A stretch of DNA of 64,000 bases from Parabacteroides sp. (GTDB lineage: Bacteria; Bacteroidota; Bacteroidia; Bacteroidales; Tannerellaceae). The stretch lies in assembly GCA_019417325.1 (NCBI GenBank), contig DXVO01000023.1:310001-374000 (forward strand), read 5' to 3'. Positions 18,404 to 27,592 of the stretch are shown here, piece by piece (the first letter of the stretch is position 1; every line of letters begins with the position of its first letter). The translations under genes were made by a program, and so were the position numbers. The notes below the pieces were generated by a model. That model searched no databases, had not been told where the DNA came from, and was given only the letters and a program-made list of their open reading frames with translations.

Positions 18404-19828
18404 ATGAAATTGCAGATACGCCTTATATTGATATTTGTATCCTTATCCGTACTGGGGATATTCTTCTTCCAGGGATACTGGTTATGGAATAGTTTCCGGA
18501 TAGACAAGCAGCAATTGCAAAGAACAATAAACGAAACTTTTCAGGTGGCTATCGGCGAAGAACTTACCCTTCGCCTGGAGAAACTGAAGAATGATTCGAC
18601 TCCGGAGGCATTTCACGGAGAAATTGAATTCCAATTCACGGTAGACAGTACCTCTACCATCCAGAAACCGAGATTAAGCCCTTATACCCGTACGCGGCTA
18701 CAGCAACAGGCAAAAAACGATAGCGTTATCTATAAACTTCATAATCCGGAAGACATACCGTTGATGCGTACTGCATTTAAAGGAATATGGCAAGCGGTCA
18801 ACGGCCTGTCTCCCGTCGACCTGAATCAGGTAGACAGTTTATGGAATAGACATCTGGAACAGGAGAATATCACGAGCAAGCACTTTATTGACTTTACGCA
18901 GGGTCCCGATACCTTATTGGATACGACTTTGCCCGATAATTATAACCCGACCGACCTGATGTCCACACAAAAATTCGGGGTAAGCACAGACGACAGTATC
19001 GGCATCCAGGGATTTATCATATCGCCGGATAAGGCTATTTTTAAACAGATGGGTAGTCTGATGGTTGCCTCCCTGTTTCTTCTGGTAATAACTACAGCCT
19101 GTTACCTTTTCCTGATACGGACTATTTTTAAACAAAAAACAATTGCGCAAATCAAAAACGACTTCGTCAATAATATGACCCACGAGTTAAAAACACCGAT
19201 TACCATCACTTATTCGGCAATCGATGCTTTACAAACGTTCAAACTCGTGGAGCAGAAGGAAACACGGGACGAGTATTTTACGCTTTGCCGGCAACAGTTA
19301 AAACATCTGTCCGGGCTGGTGGAAAAAATTCTAAGTATGGCTGTAGATGAACGAAAAAACTTCAGACTGCAAAAGGAACTATTTCCGTTGCAACCCATAC
19401 TCGACAGCCTGCTCCAGCAATTCAAGTTTAAAGCCGGCAAACCCATATCTTTCAGTATTGATGTCTCCAATGAACTATTTATATATGCGGATAAACTGCA
19501 CTTTACAAATGTAATCAGCAACCTGATAGATAATGCAATCAAATACTCAGGAGCTACCGTAGAGATACAGATTTCAGCCCGGAACGTAAACGGACAAACC
19601 CGGATAAGCGTAACCGATAATGGAACAGGAATCCCGCCCTCCCAGCAAAACCGCATATTCGAACGCTTCTATCGTGTCCCCAAAGGGAACATTCATGATG
19701 TAAAAGGTTTCGGGCTCGGACTTAGCTATGTCAAGGACATCATAGAAAAACACAACGGCAGCATTACCGTACAAAGTAAAGAGAAACAAGGAAGTACATT
19801 CACTATCTTAATACCGGAAAAGAAATGA
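18404..19828 (+). CDS. Membrane sensor histidine kinase
   Basis: The 474-residue kinase has a first membrane span (about 6-28), a periplasmic sensor of about 185 residues and a second span (about 217-238). A HisKA domain follows with the phospho-accepting His260 in N-N-M-T-H-E-L-K-T-P, then the HATPase domain with N-box N-L-I-D-N-A-I-K-Y-S and glycine boxes. It overlaps its response regulator by 4 bp (ATGA), so they are translationally coupled. The signal is unknown. The sensor domain matches nothing I recognise. Confidence 0.95.
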   Translation: MKLQIRLILIFVSLSVLGIFFFQGYWLWNSFRIDKQQLQRTINETFQVAIGEELTLRLEKLKNDSTPEAFHGEIEFQFTVDSTSTIQKPRLSPYTRTRLQQQAKNDSVIYKLHNPEDIPLMRTAFKGIWQAVNGLSPVDLNQVDSLWNRHLEQENITSKHFIDFTQGPDTLLDTTLPDNYNPTDLMSTQKFGVSTDDSIGIQGFIISPDKAIFKQMGSLMVASLFLLVITTACYLFLIRTIFKQKTIAQIKNDFVNNMTHELKTPITITYSAIDALQTFKLVEQKETRDEYFTLCRQQLKHLSGLVEKILSMAVDERKNFRLQKELFPLQPILDSLLQQFKFKAGKPISFSIDVSNELFIYADKLHFTNVISNLIDNAIKYSGATVEIQISARNVNGQTRISVTDNGTGIPPSQQNRIFERFYRVPKGNIHDVKGFGLGLSYVKDIIEKHNGSITVQSKEKQGSTFTILIPEKK

Positions 19829-20505
19829 TACACGTATTATTGGCAGAAGATGAAATCGCACTGGCTAAAATTATAAAAGACAGTCTGGAAAGCCGGAAAG
19901 AATTTTCCATTACACTGGCGGCAAATGGAAACGAGGCACTTGAACTTTACCGCAAACAACAGCCGGATATTCTGGTTCTGGATGTTATGATGCCACAAAC
20001 AGATGGCTTTACGCTTGCCCGAATGATAAGGCAGATGGACCAGCAAACCCCAATCCTTTTCCTGACAGCCCGCTCGTCGGTGGAAGATTTGGTTACCGGT
20101 TTTCGTATCGGCGGAAACGACTATCTGAAAAAACCTTTTGATATGGAAGAGCTGATTGTTCGTATCCAGGCTTTATTAAACCGGCCGGTTTCGGTGGAAG
20201 ATACCAAACAGGATCTATTCTCTATCGGACAATATACGTTCAATTATCCTCATCAAACATTACAAATCGGCGACCAGAGTGAAACGCTTTCCCACAGGGA
20301 AGCCGAAATACTTCGCTTGTTATGTGAGCATGCCAACGATGTACTGCAACGTAAACCCGTATTGCTCGAACTCTGGGGAGACGACAGCTTCTTCAATGCC
20401 AGGAGCATGGACGTATTTATTACAAAGCTACGCAAAAAATTAAAAGCCGACCCCACAGTACAGATTATAAATATCCGTGGAATCGGCTATAAACTTATTT
20501 TTTAA
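19825..20505 (+). CDS. OmpR-family response regulator
   Basis: The 226-residue regulator has a receiver domain with acidic pocket E8-D9, phospho-acceptor D53 (L-V-L-D-V-M-M-P) and the conserved lysine in Y-L-K-K-P-F-D. A winged-helix DNA-binding domain follows (about 130-226), with the typical R-S-M-D-V-F-I-T-K-L-R-K-K-L. It is the partner of the upstream kinase. It ends 7 bp from the convergent EFR1 gene. No neighbouring target promoter can be pointed out from sequence. Confidence 0.96.
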   Translation: MIHVLLAEDEIALAKIIKDSLESRKEFSITLAANGNEALELYRKQQPDILVLDVMMPQTDGFTLARMIRQMDQQTPILFLTARSSVEDLVTGFRIGGNDYLKKPFDMEELIVRIQALLNRPVSVEDTKQDLFSIGQYTFNYPHQTLQIGDQSETLSHREAEILRLLCEHANDVLQRKPVLLELWGDDSFFNARSMDVFITKLRKKLKADPTVQIINIRGIGYKLIF

Positions 20506-20512
20506 AGAAGAC

Positions 20513-21301
20513 TCAAATAAACAACTCCGGTTCGCGGCGGGCACTGAAATTCTGAAAAAGCATTGCCGTGTAAGGAGTATCGAAAGAACGGGCACCTAAT
20601 GGACATTCTTTCACGCAAGCACAACATTTTATGCAAGAAGTAGGGTCCGTAAAAGCCACCCCGTCAGTAAAAACGATGGCAGAAACAGGACATACCCCTT
20701 CACAATATCCGCACAGGTTGCAGATTTCTTCATTTACAACCGGAGCCTGAGGGGTGGAAGGTCCTTTCACTTTATAGGGGAAATTTCCTTTAACCTCTAA
20801 TTTCTTTACTCCTTTCAATGAAGAGATTTTATCCATCTTCAGCAATATGTCGCGTCCGAAACGCATGGCAATCTGCAAATCATCCTCGTCCGGACGACCT
20901 GCCGCAATCGGCATATCTTCGCGACTGTACGAATGTTCGCCGATAAAAGCGCCACCGGATACTACAACAAAGCCTTGAGCGGTCAATGTATCGGATAATT
21001 CAAGAAGTGCATCCTCATAGTCCCTGTTTCCGTAAAGGACAACCGGCACAACAGGAGATTTATGTCCCCTGAAAGCACGAAGCCGCTCCATGGCAGTTTC
21101 GGCAACACGCCCTCCATATACGGGAACAGCAACAATCGTCAGTTCATCATCATAAATATCCACTGTTCCCTTTGGAGTATTATAAGTGATGTCCGATTCC
21201 AACAAGGATTTGAAATGCATCCCTTCGGCAATGGCATAAGCTATTTTTGCAGAAGTATGTGTCGGAGAAAAATAGACGATATGTACGCTTTTACATTCCA
21301 T
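20513..21301 (-). CDS. EFR1-family flavodoxin/ferredoxin fusion
   Basis: The 262-residue cytosolic protein joins an N-terminal flavodoxin-like domain (Y-F-S-P-T-H-T-S-A-K, FMN phosphate loop) to a C-terminal 2x[4Fe-4S] ferredoxin. The two cluster motifs are C-N-L-C-G-Y-C-E-G-V-C-P and C-I-K-C-C-A-C-V-K-E-C-P. Such proteins carry single electrons in anaerobes; the partner is not known. It sits 6 bp after the TlpA gene and downstream of ferredoxin-linked iorAB on the same strand, which makes a shared redox role plausible. Confidence 0.9.
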   Translation of the reverse strand: MECKSVHIVYFSPTHTSAKIAYAIAEGMHFKSLLESDITYNTPKGTVDIYDDELTIVAVPVYGGRVAETAMERLRAFRGHKSPVVPVVLYGNRDYEDALLELSDTLTAQGFVVVSGGAFIGEHSYSREDMPIAAGRPDEDDLQIAMRFGRDILLKMDKISSLKGVKKLEVKGNFPYKVKGPSTPQAPVVNEEICNLCGYCEGVCPVSAIVFTDGVAFTDPTSCIKCCACVKECPLGARSFDTPYTAMLFQNFSARREPELFI

Positions 21302-21307
21302 GGTTAT

Positions 21308-21814
21308 TTATTTTAATGCAGTCTCTATAGCTTTCATCAAAGAGGCAAAGTCTTCGTCGTTATATCCTTTGGATGTATAGATTACTTTCCCGCTTTTATC
21401 AACCAGATAGCTGCGCGGAATCAAGTTCTTCGCAAATGCGCCGTAGATGGAACGGTTTTTATCCGGGTACAAAGGGAATGTGAATCCTTTCTTTTCGTTG
21501 TATTTGGAAAGGTCAGCATCCGTATGTTCCCGTCCGATTACCAGCAGGGCAAAGTTTTTATTGTCTTTGTACTTGGGCCAAAGCGTTTTCCGGACTTCCG
21601 CCAGTTCTTTCTGGCAAGGAGGACACCAGGTAGCAAAGAAGTTCACCAGGACCACTTTTCCCTTTAAAGAAGAGGAAGAAAGTTGCTGTCCGTTGTCCGA
21701 AACAATTGTGAAAGCCGGCATTTTATCACCCACCTTTACAATGTCGCCATCATCCTGCGCTTTACAAGAAAGGGCAAGTAGAGTGAATAAGCAGAGTAAG
21801 AGAGACTTTTTCAT
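21308..21814 (-). CDS. TlpA-like thioredoxin, exported
   Basis: The 168-residue envelope thiol-disulfide protein has a signal sequence ending A-L-S-C, possibly a lipoprotein, though the lipobox is imperfect. The thioredoxin fold has the active site W-C-P-P-C and the cis-proline region L-I-P-R-S-Y. Proteins of this group reduce or isomerise periplasmic disulfides or deliver electrons to cytochrome maturation. It is followed closely by the EFR1 gene. Confidence 0.9.
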   Translation of the reverse strand: MKKSLLLCLFTLLALSCKAQDDGDIVKVGDKMPAFTIVSDNGQQLSSSSLKGKVVLVNFFATWCPPCQKELAEVRKTLWPKYKDNKNFALLVIGREHTDADLSKYNEKKGFTFPLYPDKNRSIYGAFAKNLIPRSYLVDKSGKVIYTSKGYNDEDFASLMKAIETALK

Positions 21815-21879
21815 ACTATTTATGTGTTTTGTTTGACGGAAATACAGGGACGGGCTTTTGTTCCGTCCCCGCTACTATA

Positions 21880-22461
21880 TTATCGCATCGTCTGAGCGAC
21901 ATCAAAACCGGCTTTTAAAGCCTTGAGGTTCATTTCCACCACCTCTTCACCTTTACGTCCGAAGATACGGCGGATACCATCAGCTATTTTATCATATTCA
22001 ATGCCGATAAACGGAGCGGCAGCACCCAGCATCACAATATTGGCAGTACGGGGAGAACCGACATTCTTAGCAATTGCTTCCACATCCAGTATGACTTTAT
22101 GAGGTAATTTATCCAATTCGGCATTTACTTTTTCTATTTCCGGATAGTTCGGGATATTGATAAAAGGCTGTGAATTGGTCACCAGCCAACCCTCTTTTTT
22201 AAGGAAAGGCAGATAGCGCAGACTTTCCATCGGTTCCAGTGAAATAATCAGGTCGGCATGCCCTTTCGGAATCAAGTCGGATGCAATAGGCTGGTCGGAC
22301 AGACGGAGATTAGACTGTACGTCTCCCCCACGCTGGCTCATACCATGTACTTCCGCCTGTTTCATATACAGACCTTCCTTCAATGCTGCTTCGCCGATAA
22401 CGGCAGCAATAGACAGGATACCTTGTCCTCCTACTCCTGATAGTATAATATCTGTTTTCAT
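21880..22461 (-). CDS. iorB: Indolepyruvate:ferredoxin oxidoreductase, beta subunit
   Basis: This is the gamma-type domain of the 2-oxoacid:ferredoxin oxidoreductase superfamily. It has 193 residues from the ATG at 22461, with the nucleotide-binding start D-I-I-L-S-G-V-G-G-Q-G-I and the family motif H-G-M-S-Q-R-G-G. The start overlaps the iorA stop by 4 bp. With IorA it oxidises aryl pyruvates from amino-acid catabolism to aryl-acetyl-CoA and reduces ferredoxin. Confidence 0.93.
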   Translation of the reverse strand: MKTDIILSGVGGQGILSIAAVIGEAALKEGLYMKQAEVHGMSQRGGDVQSNLRLSDQPIASDLIPKGHADLIISLEPMESLRYLPFLKKEGWLVTNSQPFINIPNYPEIEKVNAELDKLPHKVILDVEAIAKNVGSPRTANIVMLGAAAPFIGIEYDKIADGIRRIFGRKGEEVVEMNLKALKAGFDVAQTMR

Positions 22462-24056
22462 TTCTTGCTTGCTTTTTTCTTTCTTGTTAATGTCTGTATA
22501 CACTCGCGGCGCGGAATCAATACGGATACCCCTTTATATTCGATTTCTTCACGAATAATAGACTTCATTTCCTCGTAGTTTTTCTTCAGAGGAATCATCA
22601 CGCGGATATGCGCCGGGTCTACTCCGATACCAGCACAGATAGATTCCAGGCGTCCGGTACCTGCCGAATCCTGGCCGCCGGTCATAGCCGTTGTTTCATT
22701 ATCGGAAATAACGATTGTGATATTGGTATTTTCATTTACGCAATCCAATAAGCCGGTCATACCCGAATGGGTAAATGTAGAGTCCCCGATTACAGATACA
22801 GCAGGATAAACTCCTGCATCCGAAGCTCCTTTTGCCATTGTAATGGAGGCACCCATATCGATACAAGTGTCGATTGCACGGAACGGAGGCAAAGCTCCCA
22901 ATGTATAACAACCTATATCACCAAAGACTTTGGCACCTTTATATTCCGCCAACACTTCATTCAATGCTTCATACATATCGCGGTGTCCGCAACCCTGGCA
23001 CAGTGCGGGCGGACGCTGTTCTACCACTTCCGGCTGGGCATAATAACAGGTAATGTCTTTACCTAATGCTTTACCTACTGCATCCGGCGTAAGTTCGCCG
23101 TCGCGCTGCAAGGTTCCGTCCAAACGTCCGTGCACGGGGATAGTCAATCCCAGAAAACCTTTCAGTTGTTCTTCCACTACCGGATAACCTTCTTCCAGTA
23201 CCAGGATTTCCTTACATTCGCCCACCAACTTCTCAATTTGTTTCTTAGGCAGCGGATACTGGCTGATTTTTAAAACGGGATTTTCAAAACCGTCCGGATA
23301 ATTCTCTGACAGGTAATTAAAAGCTATACCGGTTGTTATGATACCCAATTCTTTATTTGGGGCATCAAAATACTGGTTATATTTAGATGATTCAGACTCT
23401 GCAACAAAACTTTCCTGAGCTGCCAGCAACGTTTTAAAACGTTTACGTGCCAATGCCGGCAGAAGGATAAAACGCTGACGGCCGTCTTCCGGTGTACTCA
23501 TTTGGTTCATCGGTTTCATTTCACGGCGTAACACACCGGCACGGGAATGTGCCATACGGGTGGTGATACGGACAAGAATAGGATAACCTAACTTTTCCGA
23601 TAATTCAAAACCGTCATATACCATATCGTATGCTTCCTGCTGACTGGAAGGTTCAAGCATCGGAATCATAGCGAAATTGCCATATACACGGTTGTCTTGT
23701 TCGTTCTGGGAAGAGTGCATGGAAGGGTCGTCGGCCGAAATAATAACCATCCCCCCGTTTACACCACTCATGGCTGCATTCATAAAGCAATCGGCTGCCA
23801 CATTCAAACCCACATGCTTCATGCAGCAAAGGGCACGTTTACCGGCATAACTCATACCTAAAGCAGTCTCCATCGCAGTTTTTTCATTTGTGCTCCAACG
23901 GCTGTGGATACCTCTTTCCCGTGCGATTGCCGAGCCTTGGATATACTCGGTAATTTCAGTCGACGGAGTTCCGGGATAAGCATAAACACCAGACAATCCG
24001 GCATCAATGGCAGCTTGTGCTATTGCCTCATCCCCTAAAAATAGATGTTTTTCCAT
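22458..24056 (-). CDS. iorA: Indolepyruvate:ferredoxin oxidoreductase, alpha subunit
   Basis: The TPP-dependent catalytic subunit has 532 residues. The N-terminus L-G-D-E-A-I-A-Q-A-A and the A-Y-P-G-T-P-S-T-E motif are diagnostic. The TPP domain shows R-P-P-A-L-C-Q-G-C-G-H-R, G-D-I-G-C-Y-T-L-G and G-D-S-T-F-T-H-S-G. Archaeal IorA is longer and ends in a 4Fe-4S ferredoxin domain; this one stops in a basic tail without it, which appears usual for Bacteroidales. Electrons may therefore leave through a separate ferredoxin. Confidence 0.94.
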   Translation of the reverse strand: MEKHLFLGDEAIAQAAIDAGLSGVYAYPGTPSTEITEYIQGSAIARERGIHSRWSTNEKTAMETALGMSYAGKRALCCMKHVGLNVAADCFMNAAMSGVNGGMVIISADDPSMHSSQNEQDNRVYGNFAMIPMLEPSSQQEAYDMVYDGFELSEKLGYPILVRITTRMAHSRAGVLRREMKPMNQMSTPEDGRQRFILLPALARKRFKTLLAAQESFVAESESSKYNQYFDAPNKELGIITTGIAFNYLSENYPDGFENPVLKISQYPLPKKQIEKLVGECKEILVLEEGYPVVEEQLKGFLGLTIPVHGRLDGTLQRDGELTPDAVGKALGKDITCYYAQPEVVEQRPPALCQGCGHRDMYEALNEVLAEYKGAKVFGDIGCYTLGALPPFRAIDTCIDMGASITMAKGASDAGVYPAVSVIGDSTFTHSGMTGLLDCVNENTNITIVISDNETTAMTGGQDSAGTGRLESICAGIGVDPAHIRVMIPLKKNYEEMKSIIREEIEYKGVSVLIPRRECIQTLTRKKKASKK

Positions 24057-24101
24057 GAAATATTTTTTTGTTGAATTGATACAATTCTGTTATTCAATTG
24101 A

Positions 24102-24130
24102 CAAAGATACTTTTTTTAGCCTAAAACAAA
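24102..24130 (-). promoter_or_regulatory. Putative promoter of iorAB
   Basis: On the minus strand TATCTTTG (24109-24102) is a good -7 box. TTTG (24130-24127) lies 17 bp upstream, slightly short of the usual 19-21. Confidence 0.5.
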
Positions 24131-24161
24131 AGCTAAATGGACATTCTTCATCCGGTCGATT

Positions 24162-25205
24162 CTACCGGATTCCTCTCCGGTTCAGTTCCGCACGGTAGCG
24201 ATTGGCATTGCGGTTATGTTCTGCCAGTGTTGCCGCAAAATTGTGTCTGCCTGAAAAATCTTCCTTGGCACACATATAGAGATAATTGTGCTGCATATAA
24301 TTTAACACGGCATCCAATCCTTTGATTGTAGGAATGCGGAGCGGTCCCGGAGGAAGACCTGCATACTTATATGTATTGTAAGGCGAATCGATTTCAAGAT
24401 GTTCAAACAAAATCCGTTGCAGCGAGAAATCGCCTATGGCAAATTTCACTGTGGGATCAGCTTGCAAAGGTATTCCCCGATGCAGGCGGTTGAGATACAA
24501 ACCGGCAACTATGGGATATTCATCCGGCACAGCAGTTTCTTCTTCCACAATAGAAGCAAGGGTGCCCACTTCCACGGGGGTCAGTCCGATTGTTTTGGCT
24601 TTATCAATACGGGCTGGCGTCCAGAAAGCATTATACTCCCGTTTCATACGCTGCATAAGTTTATCCGCCGGGATATTCCAATAAACCTCGTAAGTGTTGG
24701 GTATAAAAAGGGCATTAATCGTTTCTGTGGTAAACCCCAAAGAGGCGCAATAAGCGGAATCATTCAATAACGCCAGTATCTCATCCTCTTTTACCATTAA
24801 CTGCTCACTTAACCGTTTTGCAAGATCTTTTTTAAAACGGATGTTATTAAAAGTCAGCTTTGTTGCCGTTTGATGGCCACGACGCAGGTCATTCAATAAT
24901 TTGAGGTTACTCATTCCGGGATGTACGGCATACCGTCCGGTCCGCATATTCTCCGGATATTTCAGCATTCCGGCCAATAGCTTAAAACTACCAGGATGCA
25001 TACAACCTGCCGAATCCTGTAACTGGCGGCATAAATCAGAAAAGTCTTTCTCCCGGCCTACAAATACATATACGGTCTTTGATAATTCAAAATTCGAGGC
25101 GAGAACGAGACGGTATCCCCAAAAGGCTGTTCCTGCCAACAAAAACAGGCAAACAGAAAGTAATCCTATGATAATCGTGCGCTTAGGCAACTTCTTTTCA
25201 CTCAT
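24162..25205 (-). CDS. mltG: Endolytic murein transglycosylase MltG
   Basis: This inner-membrane enzyme cuts nascent glycan strands and sets their length. It has 347 residues from the ATG at 25205 (M-S-E-K-K-L-P-K-R-T), with one membrane span at about 11-33. The catalytic YceG domain includes L-A-S-I-V-E-E-E-T, with the catalytic glutamate, and L-Q-A-D-P-T-V. The frame is open to 25340, but the extra segment would add a second hydrophobic stretch that is unusual for the family. It is divergent from the fimbrial operon. Confidence 0.93.
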   Translation of the reverse strand: MSEKKLPKRTIIIGLLSVCLFLLAGTAFWGYRLVLASNFELSKTVYVFVGREKDFSDLCRQLQDSAGCMHPGSFKLLAGMLKYPENMRTGRYAVHPGMSNLKLLNDLRRGHQTATKLTFNNIRFKKDLAKRLSEQLMVKEDEILALLNDSAYCASLGFTTETINALFIPNTYEVYWNIPADKLMQRMKREYNAFWTPARIDKAKTIGLTPVEVGTLASIVEEETAVPDEYPIVAGLYLNRLHRGIPLQADPTVKFAIGDFSLQRILFEHLEIDSPYNTYKYAGLPPGPLRIPTIKGLDAVLNYMQHNYLYMCAKEDFSGRHNFAATLAEHNRNANRYRAELNRRGIR

Positions 25206-25376
25206 ATCTGTTAATAATATACTGAATGTCAGAATGAGGAGCAAAATTAATATCTTTTTCCCATAGATATATAGTCTACCAAAACTTATTTCAGATAATG
25301 ATTGTTTAATGGTAATCGATTTTAAACAACAAAAACACAATTATTAAAAACTAAAAGAAAAGAGAAAGGACAATTT

Positions 25377-26579
25377 ATGAAAATTTACAGTACTTTTTTA
25401 AGTGTATTAACCATTTTAGCCTTGACTGCGTGTTCAAAAGATAAGGATGAAGACTTGACTATGGCAAATCAGAGTAAAAATATATCAGTTAGTTTGGGAG
25501 GACTCTCAACCAAAGCCTCCGACCCGACTGATTTGTTTACCAAAGATACAATGAATGTGAACAGTGTATTAATCTACCTGACTGATGTAGACGGCACCGT
25601 TGTTACCTCACGTACAATTACTAAAGATAACGTTTTGAACTCTGATTGGTATAAACTTACCGACCCTGCCCAGGGACTTAAATTTGTCAACATTCCCCAA
25701 GCCGTCTCCAAAGTCTACGTTTATGGAAATCCGGGAACTGCCGTAAATAATAATGTTATTTCCACGACTTTGACAGACCAACAAGGCTCTCTGGTTCTCT
25801 ATAGTGGCTCCGACGACGACCTGACACCTATCGAAAACGAACCTATAAACCCTGATCCAACTTCGGGAAAAACTTATATGGCATCGGTTTCTATTGTACC
25901 TGTCGTTGCCCGTCTGCAAATAAAAAGTATCACAATCACCCCCACTGGTTCGTTCCTGTTTACACGAAAAATAAATAGTGTAGATAAAACAGCTACTGTA
26001 TCCTGGACAAATTTTAGTGCAGACATAATGGGTATCTATATGAATGGATTCTATAATGTGTATAACAATCCTGGCAATCTGGAACAATTATGCAGCAATA
26101 CGACATTTACTTCCCATATAACCAACGGTCAGTGGCTTTTTGAAAATAATCCGACATTGGATGCAGCATCTTTTGCCAGCTACAACAAGTTTGACGAGAC
26201 AAACTACCAACCATTGCCTACTGCACTGAACGGAAAATGTTATGCCTTCAATTTCTTCCCGGGAATGGAAGTGCCGAAACTGCATCTGGATTTAGCCAAT
26301 ATTAAAACCGAAAACCTTGCATCCACAGACCCAGCCGTATTTAACCCGGCATTGATTACCGATGTTCGTTTTGCCAATGTGGTGAAATATTACAAAGATA
26401 TCAATACCGAAATGGTAGCTTCCGACTTTAAACCAGGCACGATTTATAATATGGACATCGAATTAATCCCTATGCTGGATAACGACTTGGGAAATATCCA
26501 GTATAATGTATTAGTCAAAGTCAGTATAGAACCGTGGAAAGAAGAGACCATCATTCCCGGCTTTGACCTCGAACAGTAA
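25377..26579 (+). CDS. Major fimbrillin-like lipoprotein (FimA/Mfa1 type)
   Basis: This is the probable stalk subunit of a donor-strand-type Bacteroidales fimbria. It has 400 residues with signal and lipobox L-T-A-C (Cys19), then two transthyretin-like beta domains. The N-terminal part (V-N-S-V-L-I-Y-L-T-D) and the ending V-L-V-K-V-S-I-E-P-W are typical of fimbrillins. It is first in a five-gene run. The 116-bp gap to the next gene holds a strong hairpin, which could lower expression of the later genes. Assignment as stalk rests on gene order. Confidence 0.8.
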   Translation: MKIYSTFLSVLTILALTACSKDKDEDLTMANQSKNISVSLGGLSTKASDPTDLFTKDTMNVNSVLIYLTDVDGTVVTSRTITKDNVLNSDWYKLTDPAQGLKFVNIPQAVSKVYVYGNPGTAVNNNVISTTLTDQQGSLVLYSGSDDDLTPIENEPINPDPTSGKTYMASVSIVPVVARLQIKSITITPTGSFLFTRKINSVDKTATVSWTNFSADIMGIYMNGFYNVYNNPGNLEQLCSNTTFTSHITNGQWLFENNPTLDAASFASYNKFDETNYQPLPTALNGKCYAFNFFPGMEVPKLHLDLANIKTENLASTDPAVFNPALITDVRFANVVKYYKDINTEMVASDFKPGTIYNMDIELIPMLDNDLGNIQYNVLVKVSIEPWKEETIIPGFDLEQ

Positions 26580-26588
26580 AAGCCAGTC

Positions 26589-26641
26589 CCTTTCCCCATA
26601 CAGAAACATCCATTACACTCCATGCCTGGCATGGGGAAAGG
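26589..26641 (+). other. Hairpin between stalk and anchor fimbrial genes
   Basis: A perfect 11-bp stem (26589-26599 with 26631-26641) closes a 31-nt loop. The 3' arm also overlaps an alternative stem, ccatg/catgg, at 26620-26634. No long T run follows. It may act as an attenuator or mRNA-stabilising end. Confidence 0.5.
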
Positions 26642-26695
26642 TCTCTTACACCCTGTCCGAAACATATTTGAGAACTTAACATACAGTAAAACAAT

Positions 26696-27589
26696 ATGAA
26701 ACACATAAGCATATTCTGTATCTTCTTTCTGTCTGCACTCTTTACCGGATGTATCAGGGAAGATTTGGAACCTTGTAATACATTCTTATACTTCAGCTAT
26801 CTGGGGGATGAGAATCGGGAAATATTTCCTGATAAAATAGGGAAGGTAAACCTGTATGTTTATAATGTGAACGATGCATTGGTTGAAGCAATTACATTGG
26901 AACAACATGACCTGTCCGCACGCAGAGGCATCGAATTAAACCTGCCGGACGGATTATACAAAGTGGTTTGCTGGGGAAACTCATACGTTGATACGCAAAT
27001 AAACAATCCGTCGGCAAGAGGATTAGCTTCTGTTGCAGCTCCCCGCTATTTTACCGGTGAGACTATTTCTACAAATGACAGCCTTTATGTAGGCATAAAA
27101 GATATAGAAATAGATACGAGCCGTTCAAGCGAAGATACCATATACTTTAGCAGTGCACACATAAAAATGCAGATAGAGGTACTCGGTACCGGAACCCTGA
27201 AACTGACTAAAAACGAAAATATTCCATTCCGTATTGAAGTAGGAAATTTAAGTTCCACCGTCAATTTCAACAAAAACTTTTCCGAGGAACGCACATCTTA
27301 TCTACCTTCCGTATCTTCTAATGAAGAGATGACAGGTTATACCAGTAGGTTCAATGTACTACGGTTTGAAGATGAGAATGATATCATGGTTTCCCTGAAA
27401 GATAATGGCTCTCAGGCTACATTATATACACTAAACTTACAACAATTCATGAAGGAATATGGAATTTCAGTCCACGGAAAAAACGAAGTGCTGGTTGGCA
27501 TACGTTTTCGTTTTAATGGAATGGCTATCACTGTAGTTCCCTGGAATGAAGAGAACATAAAACCCGGCATAGGAAACATGCCCATTTAG
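26696..27589 (+). CDS. FimB/Mfa2-family fimbrial anchor lipoprotein
   Basis: This is the probable outer-membrane anchor of the fimbria. It has 297 residues with lipobox F-T-G-C (Cys19). The next segment, including E-P-C-N and V-N-L-Y-V-Y-N-V-N-D, plus L-P-D-G-L-Y-K-V-V-C-W-G-N, matches the FimB/Mfa2 family. In Porphyromonas the anchor stays lipidated and ends polymerisation, limiting fimbrial length. It lies 3 bp before the next gene. Confidence 0.88.
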   Translation: MKHISIFCIFFLSALFTGCIREDLEPCNTFLYFSYLGDENREIFPDKIGKVNLYVYNVNDALVEAITLEQHDLSARRGIELNLPDGLYKVVCWGNSYVDTQINNPSARGLASVAAPRYFTGETISTNDSLYVGIKDIEIDTSRSSEDTIYFSSAHIKMQIEVLGTGTLKLTKNENIPFRIEVGNLSSTVNFNKNFSEERTSYLPSVSSNEEMTGYTSRFNVLRFEDENDIMVSLKDNGSQATLYTLNLQQFMKEYGISVHGKNEVLVGIRFRFNGMAITVVPWNEENIKPGIGNMPI

Positions 27590-27592
27590 ATT

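Noticed and set aside
25206..25340. Longer N-terminus for MltG
   Set aside because: It would add a second hydrophobic segment not typical of the family; the M-S-E-K-K start fits better.
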